From Neoconidiobolus thromboides FSU 785 (lineage: Eukaryota > Entomophthoromycota > Entomophthoromycetes > Entomophthorales > Neoconidiobolaceae), in assembly GCA_025603075.1 (NCBI GenBank), contig MU626441.1:1-38637 (forward strand): a DNA stretch of 38,637 nt, read 5' to 3'. The notes beneath the pieces are model-generated. The model saw nothing but the letters and a program-made list of their open reading frames with translations. It made no database searches and was not told where the DNA came from. This document shows, piece after piece, positions 1 to 11,814 of this stretch. The number at the start of each line of letters is the position of its first letter. The first letter of the stretch is position 1. Position numbers and translations under genes: made by a program.

Positions 1-59
1 GAAATTCTCATAACAAATCAAAATAATTAACCATGGGACTGACGAAGCGATATTTCACA

Positions 60-158
60 GGGGATGTATTTTTGTGTTTAAGGGTTTTACTAACAAATTT
101 TCCGCTTAAATAGCGCTTAAAAATGGAAGAAATAATGAAGTCAAAAAAAACACTCCCA
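60..158 (+). repeat. MITE-like ~100-bp repeat, copy A
   Basis: It begins with GGGGATGTATTTTTG and ends in ACTCCC, and carries the family core TTTTCCGCTTAAATAGCGC. The left flank lacks the ATAT of other copies, so the outer end has diverged. Forward orientation. Confidence 0.8.
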
Positions 159-771
159 TATAATTGTTTATATTGTAAATAATACAAGTCATATAAGCTG
201 TTTTTACAGGCGAAACCTTTTATACCAGCATCATTTAAATATTACCAAATAGTTTACTATATATTTGAAGTTACAGTGAATTATCTAGATCAAAATTCTT
301 ACATCAAAGTTTTGTAATAACATAAATACAAATATTATCAACAGTAGTATACAAGTAAAAAATTCAATGTTATTTATTTTTCTATTAAACAAAAAATATT
401 TTTATTGTAACAAATATTTTTATTTTGTCAAAATGAAGTCAAAAAGTTTAAATTAGTTCAAAAAGAATGAAATTGTTTTAATACAATGAGATACAAAACT
501 AAACTTATATTTACTGGCTTTTGTTATTTTTAATATATTAAGATAGGACTTTTTTCAATATCAAATGGTGTTGAATTCTTAATTACTTCGATTCATAAGT
601 TGACTTATGTATAAAAGATATCAATGTTTTTTTAAAATCAATCTAACTATTTGAATTCTTATAATTCAAGATTTAGAAGTAACGTATTACAATATGAAAT
701 AATAACAATAATAGATGTTCAAATAGTAAGTTTTCATAGATGTTTCTAACTTTTGATATAATTTTATTTAA

Positions 772-1269
772 TTAAAGCAGTATAATCATAAAGGAGGATA
801 GAATAAACAAAACGATAAAGTTAGGGAGATTAAGATTTGTAGCCAAACTACTTTTTTGAAATCCACCTTTCTTTTTGAATTGATAAAGATCTAACTCACA
901 TTCCAACTCGCATGAACTTTCATTTTTACAGTTTTCCAAACAACTCATTGTAGTATTAGCGGTTTTTTGATCTACTTTGGTACAATTAGAAAACATAGTA
1001 ATATCATTACGATTTTGTTTAACACAATCAACGATAGGATCTAATACTTTTGGATCAATAATTTTCATAAAATAAGTCTGGGAACATGAATCTTTACAAT
1101 TGTCATCTTTACAAGTGGATTGGCAAGAACCTATATTTTTTAATGCAGTTGGCATCGCTGCCCCAAGTTCGTTACATATTGCTGTAAATGCTTTATGAAA
1201 ATCACCACAAGTTAAATTAACACCATTCACGGTTAAAATCGATAGTAAAAAAAGCCAAAATAACTTCAT
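772..1269 (-). CDS. Small secreted Cys-rich protein, probable GPI anchor
   Basis: Single-exon protein of 165 residues and unknown family. Seen directly: an N-terminal signal peptide (Lys then a hydrophobic run, likely cleaved near residue 17) and about 12 cysteines in the mature part, many in pairs spaced 2-4 residues apart. There are four N-glycosylation sequons (NLT, NCT, NTT, NES). The C-terminus is a Ser/Asn stretch followed by a roughly 15-residue hydrophobic tail with no charged residues after it, the usual layout of a GPI-attachment signal. Inference: a cell-surface or wall-anchored protein, perhaps an adhesin or effector-like factor. The start follows a TATA-rich promoter 47-61 bp upstream. 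No relative recognised; a single-pass membrane anchor is the alternative to GPI. Confidence 0.75.
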   Translation of the reverse strand: MKLFWLFLLSILTVNGVNLTCGDFHKAFTAICNELGAAMPTALKNIGSCQSTCKDDNCKDSCSQTYFMKIIDPKVLDPIVDCVKQNRNDITMFSNCTKVDQKTANTTMSCLENCKNESSCELECELDLYQFKKKGGFQKSSLATNLNLPNFIVLFILSSFMIILL

Positions 1270-1315
1270 AGTTGTTAGAAAGATTTAAAAGTGTTTTCTT
1301 GTAAATTTTTTAACC

Positions 1316-1330
1316 TTTATATATATATAT
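1316..1330 (-). promoter_or_regulatory. TATA-like promoter element of the Cys-rich protein gene
   Basis: On the minus strand this reads (TA)n followed by TATAAAGG, 47-61 bp upstream of the ATG at 1269. That is a plausible TATA box, though the region is AT-rich throughout. Confidence 0.4.
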
Positions 1331-2679
1331 TGATTCAAGATGCTAATAGAACAAGGATTATCATTATTAAAAAAGGAAATGGTGGCTTTTTTGTAGTGAT
1401 AATAAGTTTAAGGTCCTTTTATATTGGTATCATTTATTTTAATTAGAACTTATTTAAAAGGGTAGTAATCAAAAGATTCCTGTTTTATTAAATTAACTAA
1501 ACAGGTTTATTTTGAAAGAAAAAAAGAAGTTTTTATAATATTAGATATACGAATGTTAGTGTTAAACACTTTTAGAATTAAATTAATAGATAGAAGTTAT
1601 TTAGTATATAATATTAATTGGGTTATAATAAGTCTATAGTATCAAACAGTAATTTGATATATAATACTTCATTATTATATAAAACCTATTAAGTAGGATA
1701 ATAATGTTATGTTTCAAAATCAAATAAATAGAATCTACCCCATTATGTAACAAGGATTTATTATATCATTGAGTTTTACCAAAATAAAAATCCAGAATTA
1801 AAATAAAAATTACTATTTTTTAATTTGTTCTATTTCTAATATTTCATATTATACTGTAAGTGGTTCTATTCTATAATTAAATGCTTATTATATGTATTGT
1901 TATTGTATTTAATAAGAGGACTATTGCCCATTTTAAAAATGTGTTAAAAAACTAGAACATAGAAAGAAGCTTCTTTTATCATATAGTAATTTTTTTAAAT
2001 TTTTATGTGGATAGATGATGTTTTAATTTAAACCCTTTTTATCATATTAAAGAGTAGAAAGTAATTAAGGATTAAAGTAAAATTTCTTTTTAAATTGAAC
2101 ATTAAAAAAATGTTTTACTTTTTATTTTAAGAATATTTACTGTTTTTTTTAATTTACTTTTAGTTGTCTTTTTAATAAATATTTATTGTCGTTTTTATTT
2201 GTTTTTTTAATATTTTATAGCAATAAATTTATCTTTTTATTGTTTCAAGATAACTGAAGGTATTTTTTGTATGGACAATGATAATGTTATTAAAAAAATT
2301 TATACATTTTTGTTAATATATTGCTATATCTATAATATTTATATAGCTTTAGGTTAAAACAATTAAACAAAGTACTTGAATTCAATAAAGTTAGGATTAA
2401 ACAAAACAATAAATAATTAAAACATAATTAAAGCTTTTTTCTCCAAAGAATGATACTAACTTTTGTTAATAACTAAGTTCCAATTTCGTAGAAACGTTGT
2501 TTTTATTGACAATAAATATAAAGCTTCTACAAAAATGAGCGTTTAGTTGAGGACAAAAATAGCAACAATAAAGAATTGATATAAACAATCAATTATTAAA
2601 ATAATCTAATTAGTTCAGGTTTACTAAAACCAAATATATATAGTATTATTTTTAGTTATTATGGTTCAACTTAATAAAA

Positions 2680-2781
2680 TATGGGGGTTTTTTTTACTTC
2701 ATTACTTTTTCTGTCCTTTAAGCGCTATTTGAGCAGAAAAATTGTTAGTAAAATTTTTAGACACAAAAATACATCCTTATA
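2680..2781 (-). repeat. MITE-like repeat, copy B
   Basis: Reverse-orientation copy: TATGGGGG at the left, then TTTACTTCATTACTTTTTC, the core TTAAGCGCTATTTGAGC, and CAAAAATACATCC at the right. The ends are partly diverged (GGGGG, ATCCTT). Confidence 0.8.
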
Positions 2782-3466
2782 TTGTAATTAGGCTATTGTA
2801 CATAAAATACCAATGAACTATTTAACAAGGTGTGACATATTTATAAATTTATTCTGATATTAAAATATTGGATATCTTTAGTAAGGTATAAACCAATAAA
2901 TGTATACTATAGTCTTCTATATACTATAGTATCCAAGTATATTAAATATAACTAATATTTCTGGACAGTGACCTCTGTATTCAGTACATGTAGCAGTAAA
3001 TAAATAGTAGTAAAATATACTTAAATAAAGAATGTTTTTTTTACAATCTTTACTTCATTCTCATTTTATATTTCTGACTAAATAGCAAATACTAAACTCT
3101 TTGGTTTCGAATAGATTCACACTTAATACTATTAATCTTTAATATATTAATAGAATTTTTCTTACTTTCCCATATTACATTATAAATAAAAAGAATCTTT
3201 TTACAAGAAATAAAACTTAAATTTTATTAATAATTTTAATTTTTTTAGCTTCGTACCTAGAACTCTACCAGTTGAAAACCTTGAAAGAATTTCTAAGATA
3301 TTTAAAATAATATCATACTCTCAAGCTATCATTTTTATAGACATTGGTAATATATGTTATTACTCATAGAATGTCATAAACAATGTCTTTGCTTTTTAAA
3401 TTAATAATAAAATCAAGTTTGTTCTTATTAACTATTATATTAAATTTTATAATTTTTTTTCATTTA

Positions 3467-3574
3467 ATATGGGGATGTATTTTTGTGTTTAAGAATTTTA
3501 CTAACAAATTTTCCGCTTAAATAGCGCTTAAAAGGTGGAAAAAGTAATGAAATCAAAAAAATCATCCCCATATA
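3467..3574 (+). repeat. MITE-like repeat, copy C (best-preserved)
   Basis: The most intact copy. ATATGGGGATG at the left and CATCCCCATAT at the right form a perfect 11-bp terminal inverted repeat; similarity continues to about 18 bp. The interior has a second imperfect inverted repeat, TTTTCCGC facing GGTGGAAAA around GCTTAAATAGCGCTTAA. The element from GGGG to CCCC spans 3471-3569. It has no coding capacity. Confidence 0.9.
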
Positions 3575-4532
3575 GTGTTATTAAATAAAAATTTGTCAAC
3601 TCTGTTTTGCTTTACTTTACTTCAACTACATAGGCTATAACATGAAAAGTCTTTTTATAAAAAGTTATTTGATGTCTCTATTGTACGTTATCACTGATGT
3701 AATAACCCTCTGCTAAATATTTATTTCCTAAAAGGTTTCCTTTAATTTTAATATATAACCAAATCATGTTTTTAACCATAATTTCATATTTAATAAAACA
3801 ATTATCCAAATAGGCTAATTGTATAAATACATTTTTTTACCTTGTGATAATGGTAATCATAATATTATGTTTATCAATGACATTTATAATCTTGATGTGT
3901 ATCTATTAATTTAATAGAATGTCGTTAGTTATATCTATAGAAATGTCTTACATCTTTATAAGTCTTATCTATATGCTAATATAACCAAATTTACACGAAG
4001 GTATATTACAAAGATCACTAAACTATCGGTTAAATTGACCCACGCTACAGCTTAATTTTGCTTTGTAATAGGTAGAACTAATAAAAACCAATAAAAGGAA
4101 CCTTGACTCTCTGCATAAAGCTATTTCGCACAATTTATAATCACTTATAAATCAATTTTTCACTATTTTTATACAGGAAATAATAAATAACTTAAAGATA
4201 TTATATTTAAATAAAGAAATAGTAATCTGCATTATTAATATGTTGACTTTGATATACTATTAATAATATTTTTTATTAATAGATACACCACCATATGATG
4301 TACGTTTCAATTTGTAGCTTAAGGTTAATAACTCCTAGGTTACGTCACTTAACAAAAGAAGATTTTTAATAGTAATACAATTTGATAACTTTAGAAGAAA
4401 GTAGTATTAAATTAGGGGGATACAGCCAATTGATTTACAATTTTGAAGAATAGCTTTTAAATCTTTGCTATTTTTCCAGGTCAATAAATTTATTTAACCA
4501 ATCAATTTCGAGTCTCGTTTCACTATGAAGGG

Positions 4533-4540
4533 TATATAAA
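4533..4540 (+). promoter_or_regulatory. TATA box of transketolase
   Basis: TATATAAA in a CACTATGAAGGG context. It lies 50-57 bp before the ATG at 4590 but only 20-27 bp before the ATG at 4560, which supports the downstream ATG as the true start. Confidence 0.5.
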
Positions 4541-4589
4541 CTCAAAAATAGAACTTTAAATGAAAGTAATTGCTAAATATTTATCAAAA

Positions 4590-6704
4590 ATGGTTTCTCA
4601 AATCGACCAACTCGCTATCAACACAATTCGTGTCCTTTCAGCTGAACAAGTTCAAGCTGCTAACTCTGGTCATCCTGGTGCCCCTATGGGATGTGCTCCA
4701 ATGGCCCATGCCTTATTTTCTAAAGTCATGAAGTTTAATCCAAAGAATCCAAAATGGGTAAGTACTATTATTATACTATATTATATATTATTCTTTAAAA
4801 TCACTTAATATTACTTCATATTTAACATCTCTCATTAGGTAAATCGTGATAGATTTGTCTTATCAAATGGCCATGCTTCTGCTTTACTTTACTCTTTATT
4901 ACATCTCTCTGGCTATAAATTATCCATTGAAGATTTAAAAGCATTCCGTCAATTAAACTCTCTCTGCCCAGGACATCCAGAATCTCATCTTACCGAAGGC
5001 GTTGAAGTAACTACTGGTCCATTAGGCCAAGGTATTTCAAATGCCGTTGGTCTTGCTGTTGCTGAAGCCAATATGGCTGCTACATATAACCAAGAAGGCT
5101 TTAACCTCTTTGATTCATATACTTATGTCATCCTTGGTGATGGTTGTTTACAAGAAGGTGTTTCTAGTGAAGCTTCCTCATTAGCTGGTCACCTTCAACT
5201 TGGTAAAATTATTGCTTTATACGACTCTAACCATATCCAAATTGATGGTTCAACTGAACTTGGTTTCACTGAAGATGTTGTTAAACGTTACGAAGCTTAT
5301 GGATGGCATGTACAATCCATCCCAGATGGTGACAATGACCTCGAATCAATCTTGAAAGCAATTGAAGAGGCCAAAAAAGTAACTGATAAACCTTCATTAA
5401 TCAAAGTAACTACTACCATTGGTTTTGGTTCCCATGTTGCTGGTACTCACTCTGCTCATGGGTCCCCACTTGGTAAGGATGGTATTATTAAAGCCAAGAA
5501 TGAATTTGGTTTTGACCCTGAAAAGCACTTCTACGTCCCACAAGAAGTCCAAGACCTTTATAATGAAGTTCAACAAAAAGGTAGCAAAGCTGAACAAGAA
5601 TGGAACACTTTATTTGAACAATATAAAGGCAAATTCCCTGAGAAAGCCAATGAAATCGTACGTCGTCTTGAAAAACGCTTACCAGAAGGTTGGGAAAAAC
5701 TATTACCAACTTTCAGCCCAGAAGACCCTGCCCAAGCTACCCGTGCTTTTAGTGGTAAAGTCATCAGTGCCCTTGCCCCACATTTACCTGAACTTATTGG
5801 TGGATCTGCTGATTTGACTCCATCTAATCTTACTCGTTGGAAGGAAGCTGTTGATTTCCAACCATCATCCACTGGTCATGGTGATTTCTCTGGTCGTTAC
5901 CTTAGATTTGGTGTACGTGAACATGGTATGGCTTCCATCATGAATGGTATCTCTGCTTATGGTGCTCACATTCCATTTGGTGCTACTTTCCTTAACTTCA
6001 TCTCCTACGCTGCTGGTGCTTCCCGTCTTACTGCTGTATCTGAATTACAAGGTATTTACATTATGACCCATGACTCTATTGGCCTTGGTGAAGATGGTCC
6101 AACTCATCAACCTATTGAAACTTTAACCATGTTACGTGCTACTCCAAATACTTACGTATATCGCCCAGCTGATGGTAATGAAACTTCTGCTGCTTATTAT
6201 GCTGCTTTAACTCACTTCCACTCCTCCTCTGTTTTATCTTTGTCTCGTCAAGGAGTACCAAATCTTAAAGGATCCTCCATTGAAAAAGCCCTTAAGGGAG
6301 CTTACGTTTTAGAAGACCCACAAGACGCTAAAGTTATTTTAGTAGCTACTGGTACTGAAGTAGCTATTATTCTTGATGCTGCTAAAAAACTTGCTGAAGA
6401 AGGCATATCAGCTCGTATTGTTTCTTTCCCATGCTTTGAATTATTTGAAGAGCAAAGCCAAGATTATAAGAACTCAGTTTTTACTGAAGGTTTACCAGTT
6501 ATTTCTTGTGAAGCTTTAGGTGTCTTTGGATGGGAAAAATATGCTCATGCTCAAGTCGGTATGACAAGTTTCGGTGCTTCTGCCCCTGCCAATCAACTTT
6601 ATGAAACCTTTGGTATCACCCCAGCTAAGGTAGCTGAAAAGGCCAAGAAGGCTCTTGACTATTATTCCAACAGGCAAGTACCTCACCTTGTTAACAGAAT
6701 CTAA
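4590..6704 (+). CDS. TKL1: Transketolase
   Basis: Thiamine-diphosphate enzyme of the non-oxidative pentose phosphate pathway. It moves two-carbon ketol units between sugar phosphates in the cytosol. Exons 4590-4757 and 4839-6704; the 81-bp intron has GTAAGT and TTAG ends. The product is 677 residues, the normal family length. Visible motifs: [10 protein letters not shown] near the N-terminus, the TPP/Mg motif [13 protein letters not shown], the catalytic-Glu region [21 protein letters not shown], and the substrate loop [15 protein letters not shown]. An in-frame ATG at 4560 would add ten residues, but the second ATG matches family N-termini and TATA spacing better. Codons are richer in C/G-ending forms than in neighbouring genes, as expected for strong expression. 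A poly(A)-like AATAAA follows at 6783. Confidence 0.97.
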
Positions 6705-7297
6705 ATTATTTAGTATTATTATTAAAATTATATTTTAAAACTTTAAACTCTTTAATTTTTTAAATTCCAATGTTTCATTTTCAATAAAACAATAAGTGTA
6801 ATGCTAAACATAAATAATCTTTAAATCTACTTTTGTTTTTTATAACTTGATAATGATCTTTATTGTAGAAGATGTAGCTAATCAAAGTAAACTAATACCT
6901 GGAATACTTAAAACATATTATTATAGCTTTGCCTGTTACCCAACCAACTATGTATAACAATTATTATAAATTATATTGGAATGCTTTCTTAATTTGCTAT
7001 TTTGTCCACTTTTTAAGTAGCATAGAATATAAAAATATTATTAGCCAGATTCTTGAATAAAAGAACGTCCTTATATAAAAACTAAAATAAACTTTTCTAA
7101 ACTTATACTTAATCATTTTCAAAAACACCAATATTTCGATACTTATAAAATTTTATTAAAATATGTTTACTTAATTCAATCAATCATTTCACATATGATA
7201 AAACCACCAAAAAAGCACAAACAAAAAAGCTGACCTCCTATTTGACTTAAACCTTGACACACAGTACAATAATATATTTAATTATAAACACAATCAA
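6705..7297. other. Convergent intergenic spacer
   Basis: Lies between the 3' ends of transketolase and the KCH gene. It holds AATAAA at 6783-6788, a likely transketolase poly(A) signal. Nothing else recognised. Confidence 0.5.
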
Positions 7298-8532
7298 CTA
7301 AAAGGGGGGCGATCTACTATTCTTACCATTGGAAAACACGGAGGGTGGCGGCCTGTAACCGCCAGACGCATTTGAATTCCCTGAAAACGAATGCTGGTGA
7401 GTAGGCGATCTAACTGCATTTCTAAACGCATTCCCCTCACTGGTAGGTGTATTAGACCTACTACTGACTGTCTGATCAGATGGTGAAAAAGGACGCACTC
7501 CATTTTTACTCACTTTACCCCCAGTTAATGTGGTAGTTGAGTTCGTGGATTGATGAGAGTATGTTGACCTATCGTCTTCATCTAGTTGGATCTTAGGTAG
7601 TGTTGGTTTGATCAAACTTTCACTCTCTTTTTTCAAATGGCCTAGTTTATACACTTCATTCTCTTTTATACGTTTTTGGGACTGAGTTTGTAGTAACTTG
7701 GTAATACGCTTATCAATCTTATGACAGCAGTATTCTTTTAGGTTACCTTGAATCTTAAATAGTAAAGGTATATATAATAAGCCTGAGATCATGATCTGTA
7801 AGATTGAAAAGATAAAAAGGATATTGGTGATCACTAATGATATTATAGATATCATAGAGACCACACCACCTTTGGAGATATTTGGTATAGAGTTAAAATC
7901 GAACGGTTTATCCTTTCTTATTGAGGCTCGTATCAGGTAGTAAATGATTATCATCTTGATTACTTCCCTGGGCGCTTGAGCAAACAATACTCGTTTCCAA
8001 CCTATTTTGACATTAGTATATTCCAATATATAAATGCTAAGATAGTATTACCTTTAAGAGTAAAGAATACATAAAATGACACAAAGTCTGAAAAGAATTT
8101 GTTAGTTCCAATCCTCTCAAAGAAACAAAAATTTGAGTAAGAATTTAAAATATAGATCCTATGTGCAATCACATTGGTATAAGTGAATGAAATATCTCTT
8201 GACCTTAAAATAATATACGCTTTTCTCAATTCATAAACTGCCAATAAAAAACTGACCCCAATGGAAGCTAAAAAAATGGGTCTAAACCATTTCTCTTCTT
8301 TATCTTGAAAATAAATAGCTTTTGTCTGTTCATAATTAAATGCTAAATTGAAAGCAGTCCAAAAATCAGAAGCATAGATTAGCACAGATTGAACCACCAA
8401 AATGAACATGAACAGATATTTAATATGTAACCATACGGAGCGACTGCGAAAGTCCCTAGGATCTACATAATCAAAAGAGTGGTCCTGAATTACTTCACGT
8501 TTCCATTTTACTTCCCCTGAACAAAGACCCAT
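7298..8532 (-). CDS. KCH1: KCH-type low-affinity K+ transporter
   Basis: Member of the fungal KCH family (yeast Kch1/Prm6 and Kch2), plasma-membrane proteins that mediate K+ influx and activate the Cch1-Mid1 Ca2+ channel. Exons in gene order: 8052-8532 and 7298-8001; intron 8002-8051 (50 bp) splits a Gly codon. 394 residues. Family features visible: HSFDYVDPRDF near the N-terminus, a first membrane segment near residues 35-55, a second after KWFRPIF, the block ISFTYTNVIAHRIYILNSYS, then FFTLKGWKRVLFAQAPREVI and a later hydrophobic hairpin. The last ~110 residues are a Ser/Thr/Asn-rich cytosolic tail with a predicted TLPKIQLDEDDRS segment. Spliced by phase and family match. The ATG is 59 bp from the stop of a possible small gene upstream on the same strand. 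Confidence 0.85.
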
Positions 8533-8591
8533 CTTGAAGGTTAGAAAATATTAATTATGAAATAAAAAGTATTTCTGATTATTAACTAATT

Positions 8592-8872
8592 TCAGTTAAG
8601 AAAATCTTTTGGTTTCTTAATTTGTTGGAGTAAATCAACAATAGTTGCTGAAGATTTACTATCTTTGGAATTTGCCTGTTCCTTTTGCTTTGATTGGGTG
8701 GCTTTTATATGGTAATAACTTTGTTCTTTAAATACACCGTTGTTTTATCAGTACTTTTAAAACTATTATTTTCAACATAAAGAAAAGTAGATTAAATAAG
8801 CCATGCTTATTAGCTTATCCCATATTACTTCATTAGATACCAAATAAAAAATATAAGTATATTGAGACCCAT
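8592..8872 (-). CDS. Possible 54-residue single-pass membrane protein
   Basis: Small gene proposed from splice phase, not recognised by family. Exons in gene order: 8829-8872, 8738-8762, 8592-8687; introns 8763-8828 (66 bp, GTAATA..TAG) and 8688-8737 (50 bp, GTGTAT..AAAG). The product starts with a hydrophobic segment (MGLNILIFFIWYL), continues through a charged Ser/Lys/Gln-rich stretch, and ends TIVDLLQQIKKPKDFLN. The last exon looks strongly protein-like, and all phases close without stops. Its stop is only 59 bp before the KCH ATG on the same strand, so the KCH promoter would overlap it. The second intron's donor and acceptor are non-ideal. The locus could instead be a frameshifted relic. 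Confidence 0.4.
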
Positions 8873-9359
8873 TATGATTATTTTCGTTCTGCTTTAAGTT
8901 ATTTGACAAGTTTAAACAAAATTCAGATAAGGTTTAAATAACGGTGTGTAAAGTTAATAAGTTTATTTTGATAGGCTTAAGATACTGAAAACAGCTTGGA
9001 TTCCAACTATAGAATCAAAAATCAAAATAGATGAGTACTAGAAAATATATTTATGAATAAGATAGATCAAAATACTCGTTATAACAAATTTCACAGAATT
9101 TTCGACTTTTATATCAAAATATGCTTTTATGTCTCTAAAAACTTGGGCTTATATAATAGTTAAATAAATGGTCAAATATCAAAACTATGGTCTACACATT
9201 CTAAACTCAGTGAGGTCTATTCTATGCTGCTATTCATATTAAAGCTTTTTACCATAAACAACTAATCCGTGTGTAAAAGTTGGATATCAAAGTGTTGACG
9301 CTTAATTCCACCATCTTTCTTTTTTATCAAACTTTTATTTAACTGAAATTATATAATAC
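8873..9359. other. Intergenic spacer, nothing recognised
   Basis: AT-rich with frequent stops on both strands; no gene or repeat supported. Confidence 0.4.
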
Positions 9360-11814
9360 CTGGACTTCCAAATAATGAGGAAGATATTTCATCATCTAAA
9401 ATAGGCTCTTTATCAGAATACCATCCCATAGGTTATGTATACATATATAATAAAATCGAAGATTGGTTGAATTGATAACTTAAATTAGCACAAAGCTTCA
9501 TAAATTGATATTCTATATTTTAGCACCTGGTTCACCAGGATAATTTCTATATTGGATTTATATTTATAACATTCATCAAAATGATGTTGAAACTGTCGAT
9601 AAACTGAGACATTCAATCTTCCTATCAAATGTTATCTTGCTATTATTATTAATATTTGTATTACCCTCTTCTGTTTTATATATTGCTTAAATGGTATTAG
9701 TCATTCTTGTAGTTTCATAAAATAAACATTATGTCTCAAATTATTTATACCCACACACACAATGCTCTATAATAGGTTCCTCTTTTTCTTCATTTGAAGA
9801 TGGTAATGAATATACCCGTTTGATACTATAATCGAACATAAAAACTTCTTTGATTAAGTTTGAAGTACCATATCTCCTCATAGTTGAAGATTATATAGAA
9901 AGTTCAGACAATGATTTTGGTCTGAAATCAAATATCACATAATTCTATTGAAAATGTTAGTATTACAAAACATTGGATAAATTTACTTTGCAGTATTTAC
10001 AAATCCATCAATGCCATTCATCTCTTAAACTTAACCTACCATATTTTAAACAGTATAAACTATGTGAATGATAAGTGTCCATAAAAGTCATCTCTTTAAT
10101 ATTTTTGGAATCAAGTTGAGGGTAAAGAGAAATTAGAAAACGTATCAGTACTATCATCGCTTTGAGAAGACATTAAAAAGCAGGGCAAAATGATAAGCCT
10201 AATGTTTATACTATGAACATTCATATAACAAGTATTATAATAAAACTAAGGATAAGTTTAAAGTTGGATAGGATGAATTCAAATATATGAAGTACATTAT
10301 AAAAAAATAGGCATCGTTTGTTAAAGCAAACAAATCCTTCTTTACAAATAACAAGGTACTCTTTTATATATGAGAAGTAGTGTTTATACAAAATTGGGTA
10401 CGTATGTTCGTAATCTAACGAATATTGATCAATCTTCCACCTTTACCATAGCTTCGGTTTTTTACTCTTTCTAGCCTTACCTTTTTTTTAACAAAATAAT
10501 ACTTGAAAATTTATTCCCCTTATTCATCCTGATAGTTTTTATTATTAAGCAGCTTACTTAAAATCTCCTTATTATTCTCCACACGTGTGTTATTAAATAA
10601 TAGCCTAGGATTGAATAATTGAATAAACCTCTAAAGGGATTTATATCACTTTTAGGACTTAGTAACACTACTAATGGTATTTTATTACTAAAATTATGAT
10701 CGAAAGATCTAACAAATCTATTTTTGCCATCTTGATCTTTATACAATATAATTTTTTCCAAATTTTCATTTCTTTTGATTAAACTTCCACTTAGACGATA
10801 ATTATGAAACTATAGCTAAATATTAAGTTTACCAGTATGTATCTATAGCATTAAAATTAAAGGAATCACGTCCCAACTCATTGATTGTTAATATACTTAA
10901 AAGACTCTTTTTATAGCTATATATATTACTTTGAGGGGTCTTAAAATATATTGTAGACTTGCAAGTTTCTTGAATATTTTGAGAACATACTCCTGGATCC
11001 CTCTCCAGATAAAACGAGTAATTTTTACAAAAAAAATATTAGTACTGGAATATCACTCTAACTCTTTGAATAATTCAACTTCCTTTTCGACCATCCCGTT
11101 TTGCTACAAAAATAAGTTTTTTTATATTAAAATTGTTTGTTACTTTTTGATCTTAGTTTCCTCAGCCTGCGATTAATAGCTGCTTTATGAATACATTTTT
11201 AAGATAAATTGATCTTTGTTTGTGGTATGAGTAAAATTTAAAATCGCAAAAAAGAATAGCATGAATATTTTAAAAATGTTAAAAATTTTCTAGAGTGTTA
11301 TTGGAGGTAAGAATTTGAAAAAGTTTTAAAGCTTAAATTGCAATCAGAATAATAGCATCATAATTTGAGCCTTGAAGCTTTTATGATGACAATCCTTCGA
11401 TATTATAAGTATTTTCCCTTTTTCTTTTGTATAAAATATCATCACAGCCTTTTGGTCTGATAAATTTTCGAAAATACAAAAACATAAGAATACCGTGTAT
11501 GAGTAACTGTATAGCAAAACTCTACAAAAAATTAAAGGTTTTATTTAAATCCACACTCATTGTTATTATTTACTTTTAGTATTTTTCTGACTTTACATTT
11601 CAATTAAAATAGCTCACTTTGACTTTATCACCAAGTATAAAACTTCAACAGATGTTATAAAGTTTGATAAGTTATCATAATTGTAATACTCATAAATAGA
11701 TGCATAACGCTATATCAAGTCTATAAACTGGCATTATAGTTCTCAATATAAAAGCAAGGATTGTTTGAAGCTATATTTCGAATATTTGGATCAAAAAAGA
11801 CCATATTACTAAAT
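9360..11814 (-). pseudogene. Decayed class C GPCR-like gene (PBP1 ectodomain + 7TM)
   Basis: The minus strand holds a string of protein-like fragments in shifting frames, broken by stops, in receptor order. 11.8-11.2 kb: ANF/PBP1-like pieces such as DPNIRNIASNNPCFYIENYN and GSNYDAIILIAI. 11.1-10.56 kb: SGEGSRSMFSKYS, LTINELGRDSFNFNAIDTYW, then LSGSLIKRNENLEKIILYKD running into INPFRGLFNYSILGYYLI. 10.3-10.1 kb: hydrophobic remnants. Near 9.8-9.6 kb: EEKEEPIIEHCVCGYK, then AIYKTEEG followed by a SKITFD-like match to the family's AYKTRNI..FNDSKFIG block. Near 9.43-9.36 kb: a tail piece, PMGWYSDKEPILDDEISSSL. Known: GABA-B-type receptors have this architecture. At least ten stops/frameshifts; no intact frame. 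Family assignment rests on remembered motifs. Confidence 0.5.

Larger units (their letters stand above)
1331..4532. other. Long AT-rich intergenic region
   Basis: About 3.2 kb with no coding frame I can support on either strand. It contains repeat copies B (2680-2781) and C (3467-3574). A CRE-like TTACGTCA octamer lies at 4340-4347, about 220-250 bp upstream of transketolase. No tRNA or structured RNA recognised. Confidence 0.5.

Noticed and set aside
60-3574. CRISPR-like interpretation of the repeated GGGGATG elements
   Set aside because: Copies are dispersed over 38 kb, inverted relative to each other and not regularly spaced; the genome is eukaryotic.
5397-5872. Open frames on both strands inside transketolase exon 2
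   Set aside because: They overlap a strongly conserved coding exon with biased codons and show no family pattern; shadows of the transketolase frame.
9357-9473. Plus-strand peptide PGLPNNEEDISSSKIG as a gene fragment
   Set aside because: The minus strand of the same bases reads better (WYSDKEPILDDEISSSLFG followed by a GTATTA donor) and joins other minus-strand GPCR-like fragments.
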